The notes under the pieces are model-generated. The model was not told the DNA's origin. It was given only the letters and a program-made list of their open reading frames with translations, and made no database searches. The translations under genes were made by a program, and so were the position numbers. From Serratia quinivorans (lineage in GTDB: Bacteria > Pseudomonadota > Gammaproteobacteria > Enterobacterales > Enterobacteriaceae), in assembly GCF_946227985.1 (NCBI RefSeq), contig NZ_CAMKGL010000009.1:62001-126000 (forward strand): a DNA stretch of 64,000 bases, given 5' to 3'. Shown in pieces: positions 57,316 through 64,000 of this stretch; positions within the stretch are counted from its first letter, which is position 1; each line of letters begins with the position of its first letter.

Positions 57316-58511
57316 GCCTGCACAAAGATAATAGCTTTGAAAACTGCATCAAATGCACCGTCTGCACCACCTATTGTCCGGTGGCCAAGGTGAATCCGCT
57401 CTATCCGGGGCCAAAACAGGCGGGGCCGGACGGCGAGCGCCTGCGACTGAAGGATCCTGCGCTGTATGATGAGGCGCTGAAGTATTGCACCAACTGCAAA
57501 CGCTGTGAGGTGGCCTGCCCGTCCGACGTCAAAATCGGCGACATCATTCAGCGTGCCCGTGCCGACTTTGCCCAGAGCAAGCCCACGCTGCGTGACGCTA
57601 TCCTCAGCCATACCGATATCATGGGCTCGCTGTCGACGCCGTTTGCGCCGATTGTTAATGCCGCTACCGGGCTGAGACCGGTACGCGCTTTACTGGATAA
57701 AGCGCTCAAAATTGATCATCGTCGCGAGCTGCCAAAATATTCGTTTGGCACCTTCCGCCGCTGGTATCGCCAACAAGCGCAGGCTCAACGGCGTTACACC
57801 GAGCAGGTGGCGTTCTTCCATGGTTGCTTCGTCAATTACAACCATCCGCAGTTGGGGAAGGATCTGATCAAGGTCTTTAATGCGATGGATATCGGCGTGC
57901 AGTTGCTCAAGCGGGAGAAATGCTGCGGCGTACCGCTGATCGCCAACGGCTTTATCGCCCAGGCCAGAAAACAGGCCCAAGTTAACGCCGAATCGCTGCA
58001 TGAGGCGGTGTTGGAGCGGGGTATCCCCGTCGTGGCGACTTCATCGAGCTGTACTTTTACCCTGCGGGATGAATACCCGCACCTGCTGGACGTAGACACC
58101 TCGGCGGTACGTGAACGGGTGGAGTTGGCGACGCGCTATCTGTATCGCCTGATCAATCAAGGGCGCCAGTTACCGCTGAAGCACACGCCGCTGCGGGTGG
58201 CCTATCATACGCCATGCCATATGGAAAAAATGGGCTGGACCGCCTATACGCTGGAGCTGTTGCGGCAGATACCGGGGCTGGAACTGGTGGTGCTGGATTC
58301 GCAGTGCTGCGGTATTGCCGGCACCTATGGTTTTAAATCGGAGAACTATGAAACTTCGCAGGGCATTGGGGCGTCGCTGTTCCGCCAGATAGAGCAGAGC
58401 GGGGTCGATTTGGTGGTGACCGACTGCGAAACCTGCAAATGGCAAATCGAAATGTCGACCAGCAAGCGCTGTGAACATCCGATCACCCTGCTGGCGCAGG
58501 CATTGGCTTAA
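57312..58511 (+). CDS. glpC: GlpC, anaerobic glycerol-3-phosphate dehydrogenase iron-sulfur subunit
   Basis: Membrane-associated electron-transfer subunit that passes electrons from GlpAB to quinone. 399 residues. Two [4Fe-4S] motifs are CIKCTVCTTYCPVAK (residue 12 on) and CTNCKRCEVACPSD (about 59), followed by two CCG domains (CFVNYNHPQ...KCCGVPL; HTPCHMEKMG...QCCGIAGTYG). All cysteines are present. Last gene of glpABC. Confidence 0.96.
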   Translation: MSLHKDNSFENCIKCTVCTTYCPVAKVNPLYPGPKQAGPDGERLRLKDPALYDEALKYCTNCKRCEVACPSDVKIGDIIQRARADFAQSKPTLRDAILSHTDIMGSLSTPFAPIVNAATGLRPVRALLDKALKIDHRRELPKYSFGTFRRWYRQQAQAQRRYTEQVAFFHGCFVNYNHPQLGKDLIKVFNAMDIGVQLLKREKCCGVPLIANGFIAQARKQAQVNAESLHEAVLERGIPVVATSSSCTFTLRDEYPHLLDVDTSAVRERVELATRYLYRLINQGRQLPLKHTPLRVAYHTPCHMEKMGWTAYTLELLRQIPGLELVVLDSQCCGIAGTYGFKSENYETSQGIGASLFRQIEQSGVDLVVTDCETCKWQIEMSTSKRCEHPITLLAQALA

Positions 58512-58537
58512 GGGCGCAGCAGTTGTGAACTGCGCCC
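58512..58537 (+). terminator. Terminator between glpC and dcrB
   Basis: GGGCGC...AGTT-GTG-AACT-GCGCCC stem with a small bulge starting right after the glpC stop; it can serve the convergent dcrB too. Confidence 0.65.
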
Positions 58538-58545
58538 GGAAAAGT

Positions 58546-59109
58546 TTATTGCTTCAGTTTCAGCGTGTTGATGATGCCTTCGGCCTCGCTCTGCGCCTGC
58601 TGCTGGTTATCCGCCGGCAGCGTCACCTGAATGGTCAGCATGTTGTTGTCCAGCGTGCCGATCAGAATAGAGGAGTAGGCTTTCTCGCCGCCGCTGGTGA
58701 TGATGCTGTCCAACTGACGCAGCGGAACACCGTTAACGTCGATGGCTTTGTTGGTGATCACCTGCAGGTTGGCGTCGCGCGAGCGCTGGGTATCTTCCAG
58801 ACGCTTGCTCAGGGTTTCCAGGCTGTCGGCAGTTTTGTCGCCGAGGATCACGATCAGCGCGCGCTGGCCGGTACTGTCGGCGTAAACATGCATGTTGTTC
58901 GCCTGATTACCCAGCTTGCCGCTTTGGTCCGCCATGCCCGCCGGCAGGGTGAACGCCAGCTTGCCATCCAGCAGGCTTACCTGTTGCCCGGCTGGGGCGC
59001 TGGCTGCTGCATCGCCTGCCGATGCCTTGGTGTCTTTGGTGTCGCCGTCACAGGCCGCGAGGCCAAGCACTAACAGGCTGATACCCATCAATTTTGCTAC
59101 TTTACGCAT
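58546..59109 (-). CDS. dcrB: DcrB, lipoprotein of the cell envelope
   Basis: 187-residue lipoprotein: signal peptide with lipobox LAAC (Cys20), low-complexity linker ([21 protein letters not shown]), then the DcrB domain with [26 protein letters not shown] and [18 protein letters not shown]. DcrB of E. coli is needed for phage C1 and C6 entry and for envelope lipoprotein maturation under stress. It is followed by a GNAT gene and yhhQ; in E. coli dcrB and yhhQ are also neighbours. Confidence 0.92.
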   Translation of the reverse strand: MRKVAKLMGISLLVLGLAACDGDTKDTKASAGDAAASAPAGQQVSLLDGKLAFTLPAGMADQSGKLGNQANNMHVYADSTGQRALIVILGDKTADSLETLSKRLEDTQRSRDANLQVITNKAIDVNGVPLRQLDSIITSGGEKAYSSILIGTLDNNMLTIQVTLPADNQQQAQSEAEGIINTLKLKQ

Positions 59110-59189
59110 TGGGCTTCCTTTTTCCTTTCAGGTAGGGTTTCACTGCCTTATCGCACCCTATTCAAAGGTGAAATGCAAGGCAGATGTTG

Positions 59190-59624
59190 TCACAAGGTTT
59201 TCTCAAGTAATAGCCGATAATCAGCCACTTCGCCTTTCTTTTCCAGCTGAACAATCTGATAGTGATGACTGACGAGCATCATCAGCATTGCACGGAAATG
59301 ATTGCGCGTTTTTACCGCCAACAATCGATAACCCTGAGTCCGCGCCCAATGCTCTTGCTCAACGAGTAAAGCCTGTGCGACGCCATAGCGGCGAAACGCC
59401 GGCAATACACCGCCCAGCCAACTGTAGAACACCTTTTCTTGTTGTTGATAACCGAGTTTGAAACCAGCGGGCTGACCGTCGACCTCGGCGATCAGTGCGT
59501 TAGCTGGGGCGGATCCAATACGTTGTTGTAAATCAGCCAGACTGTGCAAGTTACCGAACTCAGGGATTTGTTGGTACAGACGATGAATTTCTTCGAGGGT
59601 GGCGTGGCGGATGGTGACGGTCAT
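59190..59624 (-). CDS. GNAT-family N-acetyltransferase
   Basis: 144 residues with the acetyl-CoA site LGGVLPAFRRYGVAQALLVEQE (R-x-x-G-x-A form) in the middle and VKTRNHFRAMLMMLVSHHYQIV after it. The sequence does not point to a particular substrate; members act on small amines or protein termini. ATG 59624 gives MTVTIRHATLEEIHRLYQ, a normal GNAT opening; the frame runs on to 59663. It is not part of the E. coli dcrB-yhhQ interval, so it is an addition here. Confidence 0.82.
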   Translation of the reverse strand: MTVTIRHATLEEIHRLYQQIPEFGNLHSLADLQQRIGSAPANALIAEVDGQPAGFKLGYQQQEKVFYSWLGGVLPAFRRYGVAQALLVEQEHWARTQGYRLLAVKTRNHFRAMLMMLVSHHYQIVQLEKKGEVADYRLLLEKTL

Positions 59625-59666
59625 GGCGGCCTCAGGGTGGGTGCAGGCCGCCAATAATAGCACGGG

Positions 59667-60332
59667 TCAGCTCGCTTGCAGGCTGCCGTCGTTCTGCCGA
59701 GCAGAGATACGCTTAAGCAGCATGTTCAGCAGTACACCGTACATTGGAAGGAAGAACAACATGCAGATCAGCACTTTGAAGCTGTAATCCACCAGCGCGA
59801 TTTCAACCCAGTTGTTAGCCATAAAGGCGTCGCTGCTCTTGTAGAACGCAATAAAGAAGAACGACAGGGTATCGCTGATGTTACCGAGGAACATGGCTGC
59901 TGCGGGGGCGACCCACCAGGCGCTGCGCTGACGCAGGCGATTGAATACGTGGACATCAAGGATCTGACCCAGCACATAAGCCATAAAGCTGGCGACGGCG
60001 ATACGCGCGACAAACAGATTAAAGCTGCCCAGTGCGGCAAAGCCCTGCCACTCGCCCTGATAGGTCACGGTGGAGATCACGTACGAGATGAACAACGCCG
60101 GCACCATCACCGAAAGAATGATGCGTCGCGCCAGCGGAGCGCCGAAAATACGCACCGTCAGATCGGTCGCCAGGAAGATAAACGGAAAGGTAAAAGCGCC
60201 CCAGGTGGTATGAAAGCCGAAAATGGACATCGGCAACTGCACCAGGTAGTTACTGGAGGTAATGATGACAATATGGAACAGCGATAGCCAGACCAACGCG
60301 GTAAGGCGCTGCCGAGCAGTAAACGAATACAT
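59667..60332 (-). CDS. yhhQ: YhhQ (QueP), queuosine precursor transporter
   Basis: 221-residue inner-membrane protein of the VUT family (DUF165) with about six helices, importing preQ0/preQ1 for queuosine tRNA modification. The conserved stretch FHTTWGAFTFPFIFLATDLTVRIFG and the C-terminal GNISDTLSFFFIAF are typical. Start ATG 60332. Divergent from tusA, with an unusually long gap between them. Confidence 0.93.
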   Translation of the reverse strand: MYSFTARQRLTALVWLSLFHIVIITSSNYLVQLPMSIFGFHTTWGAFTFPFIFLATDLTVRIFGAPLARRIILSVMVPALFISYVISTVTYQGEWQGFAALGSFNLFVARIAVASFMAYVLGQILDVHVFNRLRQRSAWWVAPAAAMFLGNISDTLSFFFIAFYKSSDAFMANNWVEIALVDYSFKVLICMLFFLPMYGVLLNMLLKRISARQNDGSLQAS

Positions 60333-60478
60333 GTTGTAGCCTTTTTAATAGTGGGGTGAGGGAACCCAGAATGTCTTGTCTGCGCCGAGAAATAAGCGTC
60401 GCGGCCGCATGATACGCGTTTGCGCAACCAATGCAATGGTTAGGCTGTGCCTCCCTATGAAACGTGAGGGCCGCTGGA

Positions 60479-60566
60479 GGTCAAATCACAGTGCAGCAAG
60501 GCGTGAGTCGTGAGGTTTGGTGGGCCAAATAAGCGGCGAATAACGCAGCTGCACTGTGATTTGGCC
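60479..60566 (+). repeat. 19-bp inverted repeat and other stems in the yhhQ-tusA gap
   Basis: AAATCACAGTGCAGC (60483-60497) and GCTGCACTGTGATTT (60548-60562) are perfect complements, extendable to 19 bp with one mismatch, around a 50-base loop. Further stems follow: CCCATAG-GCCCA-CTATGGG, GCCGT-GATA-ACGGC and GTGGT...ACCAC within 60619-60688. The 486-base gap (60333-60818) has no credible ORF and must hold the yhhQ and tusA promoters. It may be a repeat element or a structured RNA; not identified. Confidence 0.75.
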
Positions 60567-60818
60567 CCAGCCTGAAAGGTCACGCACCCAACGACCGTTC
60601 TCTGTGTTGTCAGGTTTGCCCATAGGCCCACTATGGGCTGCACCCTCCGCCGTGATAACGGCAGTTGTGGTCAGTGACGGCACCACATTTCATAGGGAGA
60701 CGCAGCCTCTTTTAACGCAAACGTTAACGCATCTTGCACAGAAAAACTACCGGCGTAAACTATGCGCTAATGAGATGTGGCGAGCGTTCGCCGATCGTTT
60801 TCGACCGAGAAAAATTGC

Positions 60819-61064
60819 ATGACTGACTTATTTGCCCAGGCCGACCAGACGCTTGATGCGCTGGGGCTGCGTTGTCCGGAACCGGTAATGATGGTGCGCA
60901 AAACCGTGCGGCATATGGATAACGGTGAAACGCTGCTGATTATCGCTGACGATCCGGCTACCACCCGCGACATTCCCGGTTTCTGCCGTTTTATGGAACA
61001 CACGCTGGTGGCGCAGGAAACCGACACCGCGCCTTACCGCTATTTGTTGCGTAAGGGCGTCTAA
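60819..61064 (+). CDS. tusA: TusA, sulfur carrier protein
   Basis: 81-residue sulfur carrier that takes sulfane sulfur from IscS for 2-thiouridine modification of tRNA. The acceptor cysteine is in [20 protein letters not shown] near residue 19. ATG 60819 gives [10 protein letters not shown] and the E. coli length. Convergent with zntA. Confidence 0.95.
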   Translation: MTDLFAQADQTLDALGLRCPEPVMMVRKTVRHMDNGETLLIIADDPATTRDIPGFCRFMEHTLVAQETDTAPYRYLLRKGV

Positions 61065-61129
61065 GTACCGTAGCCATATTATGACACCCCAGAGGCAAGT
61101 CATTCGGTGCCTCTGGGGTGTGTTATGAC

Positions 61130-63445
61130 TTAGTCGCGCTTCTTCAGCAGTCGCAGGGCATTGGCGGTGACCAGCGCGGTGGCGCCGGAGTCTGCCAGCA
61201 CCGCCAGCCACAGTCCGGTCAGCCCCAGCAGGGTGGTGATCAGGAATACCCCTTTCAGCCCCAATGCAATGGTGATGTTCTGCCGGATATTGGCGTGTGT
61301 CGCGCGCGATATGCGGATCATTTCCGCCACGCCCACCAGCCGATTATGGGTCAGCGCCGCGTCGGCGGTTTCCAGCGCCACGTCGGTGCCGCTGCCCATC
61401 GCGATACCGATACTGGAGGCCTTCATCGCCGGTGCATCATTGATGCCGTCGCCGATCATCGCCGTTGGGCGCAGTTCACTCAGTTCGGTTACCGCCTTCA
61501 CTTTGTCCTCCGGTAACAGCCCGGCACGGTAATCCAGACCCAGCTCAGAGGCGATCGCTGCCGCCGCGCGTGGGTTGTCACCGGTTAGCATGACCCCGTT
61601 GATCCCCAATGCATGAAGTTCGGCAATCGCCTGTTTGGCGTCGCTGCGCAATGTGTCGCGCAATGCCAGCAGGCCGATAGGGGCACCGTCTTCCAGGACT
61701 ACCACCGCTGTCTTACCGGCATCTTCCAGCCGTTCCACTTGCTGGGCGGCCTGTTGTTTCAGTAAACCTGCAGTCAGCTTGGCTGGCGCGCTGATCAGCA
61801 CGGTTTTACCGTCGACAATACCTTCCACTCCTACGCCAGCTAACGCACGACGGCCCTGTGCCAATGGCAGAGGCACGCCATACTGTTCGGCGCGGTTGAT
61901 AATCGCTTGCGCCAGCGGATGATGGGAACCGGCCTCTACGGCGGCGGCCAGGGTCAGCAGTTGCTGTTCGCTGATGCCGTTGAGTGGCAGGACATCAGTT
62001 ACCGTTGGTTTGCCTTCCGTCAGCGTACCGGTTTTGTCAAAGGCGATGGTTTGCACCTGGCCCAACTGCTCCAGCGCGGCACCGCCTTTAATCAGCGCAC
62101 CGCGGCGGGTGGCTGCTGCCAGCCCGGAGGTGATCGCCGCCGGGGTGGAGATCACCAGCGCACAGGGACAACCGATCAGCAGCAGGGTCAGACCGCGATA
62201 AATCCAGGTGTCCCAGGGTTGTGAATACAGTAATGGCGGTACCAGAATCACCGCGATGGCCAGCAACATGATGGCCGGGGTGTAGTAGCGGCTGAAACGG
62301 TCGAGGAAGCGCTCAATTGGCGCACGACGCTCTTCGGCTTCTTCAATCAATTGCAGAATGCGGTCGATAGCATTTTTACCTGGCTCAGAAACCACTTTCA
62401 TCTGGGCGGCCTGATCGACTGACAAACTGCCCGCCGCGACTTTCTGGCCTTGCTGACGTTCGACCGGCACCGATTCGCCGGTCAGGGCACTTTCGTCGAA
62501 GCTGGCGAACGCATTGATCAGCTCGGCATCTGCTGGCAGGCGACCACCGGGGGCAATTTCAATCACATCGCCGGGACGTAGGCTGGAGACCGGTACACGC
62601 TTGCGCTGCGTGCCTTGAAGCAGCAAGGCATCTTCCGGCACCAATTCCATCAGTGCTTTTACGCCGCGGCGCGCGCGGTTAGCGGCATAGGATTCCAGCA
62701 TTTCGCCGACCATAAACAGCAGCAGCACCATCGCCGCTTCGGCAGTTGCACCGATAAACAGTGCGCCGATGGCAGCCACACTCATCAGCGTTTCAATGGC
62801 AAACGGTGTACCAGAGCGGATCAGTCGAACCGCTTTGGTCGCGACGGGTGCCAGACCTACCAATGTGGTGGCGATAAAGGCAATGCGGCTGAGCTCAGGG
62901 TTGACCATGCTGAGCGCCCAGCTGACGATCATCAGCGTGGTGAGCAGCAGCAGTGGGCCGTACTCCCCGAGGCGTGACGGTTTTGGCTGTTCAGCTTTGG
63001 TTGTTTGGGTACCGAGCAGGGTAAAACCGGCTTGTTTCACCGCGTCCTGAATACGCAGGCTGATATCGGATTGAGCATCGACCACCAGTTTTTCGGTGGC
63101 GAACAGCACGCGAGCGTTGTCGACACCCGGGAGCGCCGTCACCGCATTTTCAATTTTCTTGGCGCAGCTTGGGCAGTCCATGCCGGTGACTTTCCAGCTG
63201 TAGCGTTGGCTACCGGAGAGAGGGGCGGCAGCTAATCTGTCGCTTTCCTCATCCGGATCCTCATGATCGTCAGTGCTGCACCCGCCGGCACCGTGATCGT
63301 GCGTATGGGCATGTCCGCCATGGCTGGCGTCACTTTGCTTTTCACTGCTGCAACCGTGCTGGGTTTTGCTGTGGCTGTGGTTGCAACCGCAGCCGCCTTC
63401 CGCATGGTGATGTTCCTGATGATTATGCTTTTCATGGTGAGTCAT
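61130..63445 (-). CDS. zntA: ZntA, Zn/Cd/Pb-exporting P1B-type ATPase
   Basis: Inner-membrane heavy-metal export ATPase, 771 residues. A Cys/His-rich tail of about 80 residues (HNHQEHHHAEGGCGCNHSHS and on) precedes a heavy-metal-associated domain with GMDCPSCAKK. Eight helices carry the CPC motif in GCPCALVISTPAA; DKTGTLTEGKP holds the phosphorylated Asp, HPLAQA the HP motif, and VGDGIND equivalent reads IGDGINDAPAMK. The N-terminus is clearly longer and more His-rich than in E. coli ZntA (732 residues). ATG 63445 has GGAGGGGG upstream. Confidence 0.96.
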   Translation of the reverse strand: MTHHEKHNHQEHHHAEGGCGCNHSHSKTQHGCSSEKQSDASHGGHAHTHDHGAGGCSTDDHEDPDEESDRLAAAPLSGSQRYSWKVTGMDCPSCAKKIENAVTALPGVDNARVLFATEKLVVDAQSDISLRIQDAVKQAGFTLLGTQTTKAEQPKPSRLGEYGPLLLLTTLMIVSWALSMVNPELSRIAFIATTLVGLAPVATKAVRLIRSGTPFAIETLMSVAAIGALFIGATAEAAMVLLLFMVGEMLESYAANRARRGVKALMELVPEDALLLQGTQRKRVPVSSLRPGDVIEIAPGGRLPADAELINAFASFDESALTGESVPVERQQGQKVAAGSLSVDQAAQMKVVSEPGKNAIDRILQLIEEAEERRAPIERFLDRFSRYYTPAIMLLAIAVILVPPLLYSQPWDTWIYRGLTLLLIGCPCALVISTPAAITSGLAAATRRGALIKGGAALEQLGQVQTIAFDKTGTLTEGKPTVTDVLPLNGISEQQLLTLAAAVEAGSHHPLAQAIINRAEQYGVPLPLAQGRRALAGVGVEGIVDGKTVLISAPAKLTAGLLKQQAAQQVERLEDAGKTAVVVLEDGAPIGLLALRDTLRSDAKQAIAELHALGINGVMLTGDNPRAAAAIASELGLDYRAGLLPEDKVKAVTELSELRPTAMIGDGINDAPAMKASSIGIAMGSGTDVALETADAALTHNRLVGVAEMIRISRATHANIRQNITIALGLKGVFLITTLLGLTGLWLAVLADSGATALVTANALRLLKKRD

Positions 63446-63485
63446 AGCGTCCCCCTCCGGGCCGTTAATGAAGTTCATTGGGCAG

Positions 63486-63517
63486 ACTCTACACCCTGGA
63501 GTCAACTCCAGAGTCAA
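63486..63517 (-). promoter_or_regulatory. ZntR-type promoter of zntA
   Basis: On the minus strand -35 TTGACT (63517-63512), a 20-base spacer and -10 TAGAGT (63491-63486). The spacer contains the dyad CTGGAGTTGACTCCAG. The overlong spacer with a dyad is the mark of MerR-family activation; the sequence closely matches the E. coli zntA promoter bound by ZntR. Confidence 0.9.
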
Positions 63518-64000
63518 GTGGCGGGATGAGAATTATTGCTAACTGTGAGGCGGGCGTTATCGTGGGTGACGTAAGGCCGTTAGACGAAAAAAGAAAAGGA
63601 TATTCCCTTAGAAACTTAAAAGTCCCGGCGGCTAATAATAAAGAGTTATTAATCTATAACTCTTTAGCTAAATTTAACTTTTCGTCACTTAAAAGCCAGC
63701 ACGATCCGCTTGTTCCTGCAGGCCGCATTTTTGTTGAAGTTTGTTGCCAACTTGTGACCGTAAGGTTTCATTTAGATTCTAAGTATCGCCAAAAACCAGC
63801 ACAACTCTCCTTCGTTATGAAAATATATAGCTGATTATTTTATGTTCAGTTTTGCACGCCTGCCTATAATTGGAATCGATTACCATTTATGGCGGTAATC
63901 TTATTTGCTGATATATATGCATTAATTCTATCTAACACACTGCCGGTCACGGCGCATAAGTCCCTTCCGGTTAATCGGCGGATCCTTCCCGCGGCTGACC
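63518..64000 (+). other. AT-rich stretch upstream of zntA, no assured gene
   Basis: An open frame from ATG 63526 (after GGCGGG) to 63834 would encode about 102 residues ending FVMKIYS. It has no recognisable domain, a mixed composition, and lower G+C than neighbouring genes, so it may be chance or a small orphan gene. After it the sequence to the window edge is AT-rich with no terminator or promoter that I can defend. Confidence 0.3.

Overview
The window is chromosomal DNA of a gamma-proteobacterium of the order Enterobacterales, most likely Serratia or a close Yersiniaceae relative. Nearly every core gene is recognisable from its Escherichia coli counterpart, and the runs wec-thrP-tRNA-glmZ-hem-cya-dap-xerC-uvrD-corA-pldA-recQ-rht-pldB-yigL and dcrB-yhhQ-tusA-zntA follow the enterobacterial order. 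The genus is an inference from overall character; no species call is made.

Layout. (1) 1-12.8 kb: the enterobacterial common antigen (ECA) operon, wecA (5' cut) to wecG, covering sugar-nucleotide synthesis, the three glycosyl transfers, flipping, polymerisation and chain-length control. (2) 13.2-16.2 kb: thrP, the argX-hisR-leuT-proM tRNA operon, a tandem 160-bp repeat that copies the 3' end of tRNA-Pro, and the sRNA gene glmZ behind a sigma-54 type promoter with GlrR-like sites. (3) 16.2-26.9 kb: hemCDXY (minus), divergent cyaA with a CRP site, cyaY, lptM, dapF-yigA-xerC-yigB. (4) 27-29.9 kb: uvrD with a LexA box, bracketed by two inverted copies of a palindromic repeat, one of which supplies the 3' end of a WbuC-family cupin gene. 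(5) 30-40.2 kb: a corA leader with a small ORF, corA, an AbrB-family transporter, rarD, yigI, pldA, recQ, rhtC/rhtB, pldB, yigL.

(6) 40.2-51.3 kb is the accessory part: an 11-kb regulon for uptake and catabolism of an unidentified sugar or polyol. It holds two short-chain dehydrogenases, a ribose-type ABC importer (permease, double ATPase, binding protein) with a DUF2291 lipoprotein, an FGGY kinase, a SorC-family regulator, and divergently a two-subunit transketolase. A 25-bp element with the core GAATATATATTC lies upstream of both transcription units and is probably the operator of the SorC regulator; a good CRP site lies beside one copy. The logic is import, oxidation to a ketose, phosphorylation and transketolase cleavage. 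The parts resemble those known for D-apiose (AptAB/AptK) and erythritol (EryA/EryD) use, but no isomerase of the apiose route and no EryB-like dehydrogenase is present.

(7) 51.4-58.5 kb: glpTQ and divergent glpABC for glycerol-3-phosphate uptake and anaerobic oxidation. (8) 58.5-64 kb: dcrB, a GNAT acetyltransferase, yhhQ, a 480-bp structured gene-free stretch, tusA, and zntA with a His-rich N-terminus and a ZntR-type 20-bp-spacer promoter. In E. coli the yigL region and the dcrB-zntA region are far apart, so the sugar and glp blocks sit at a synteny junction.
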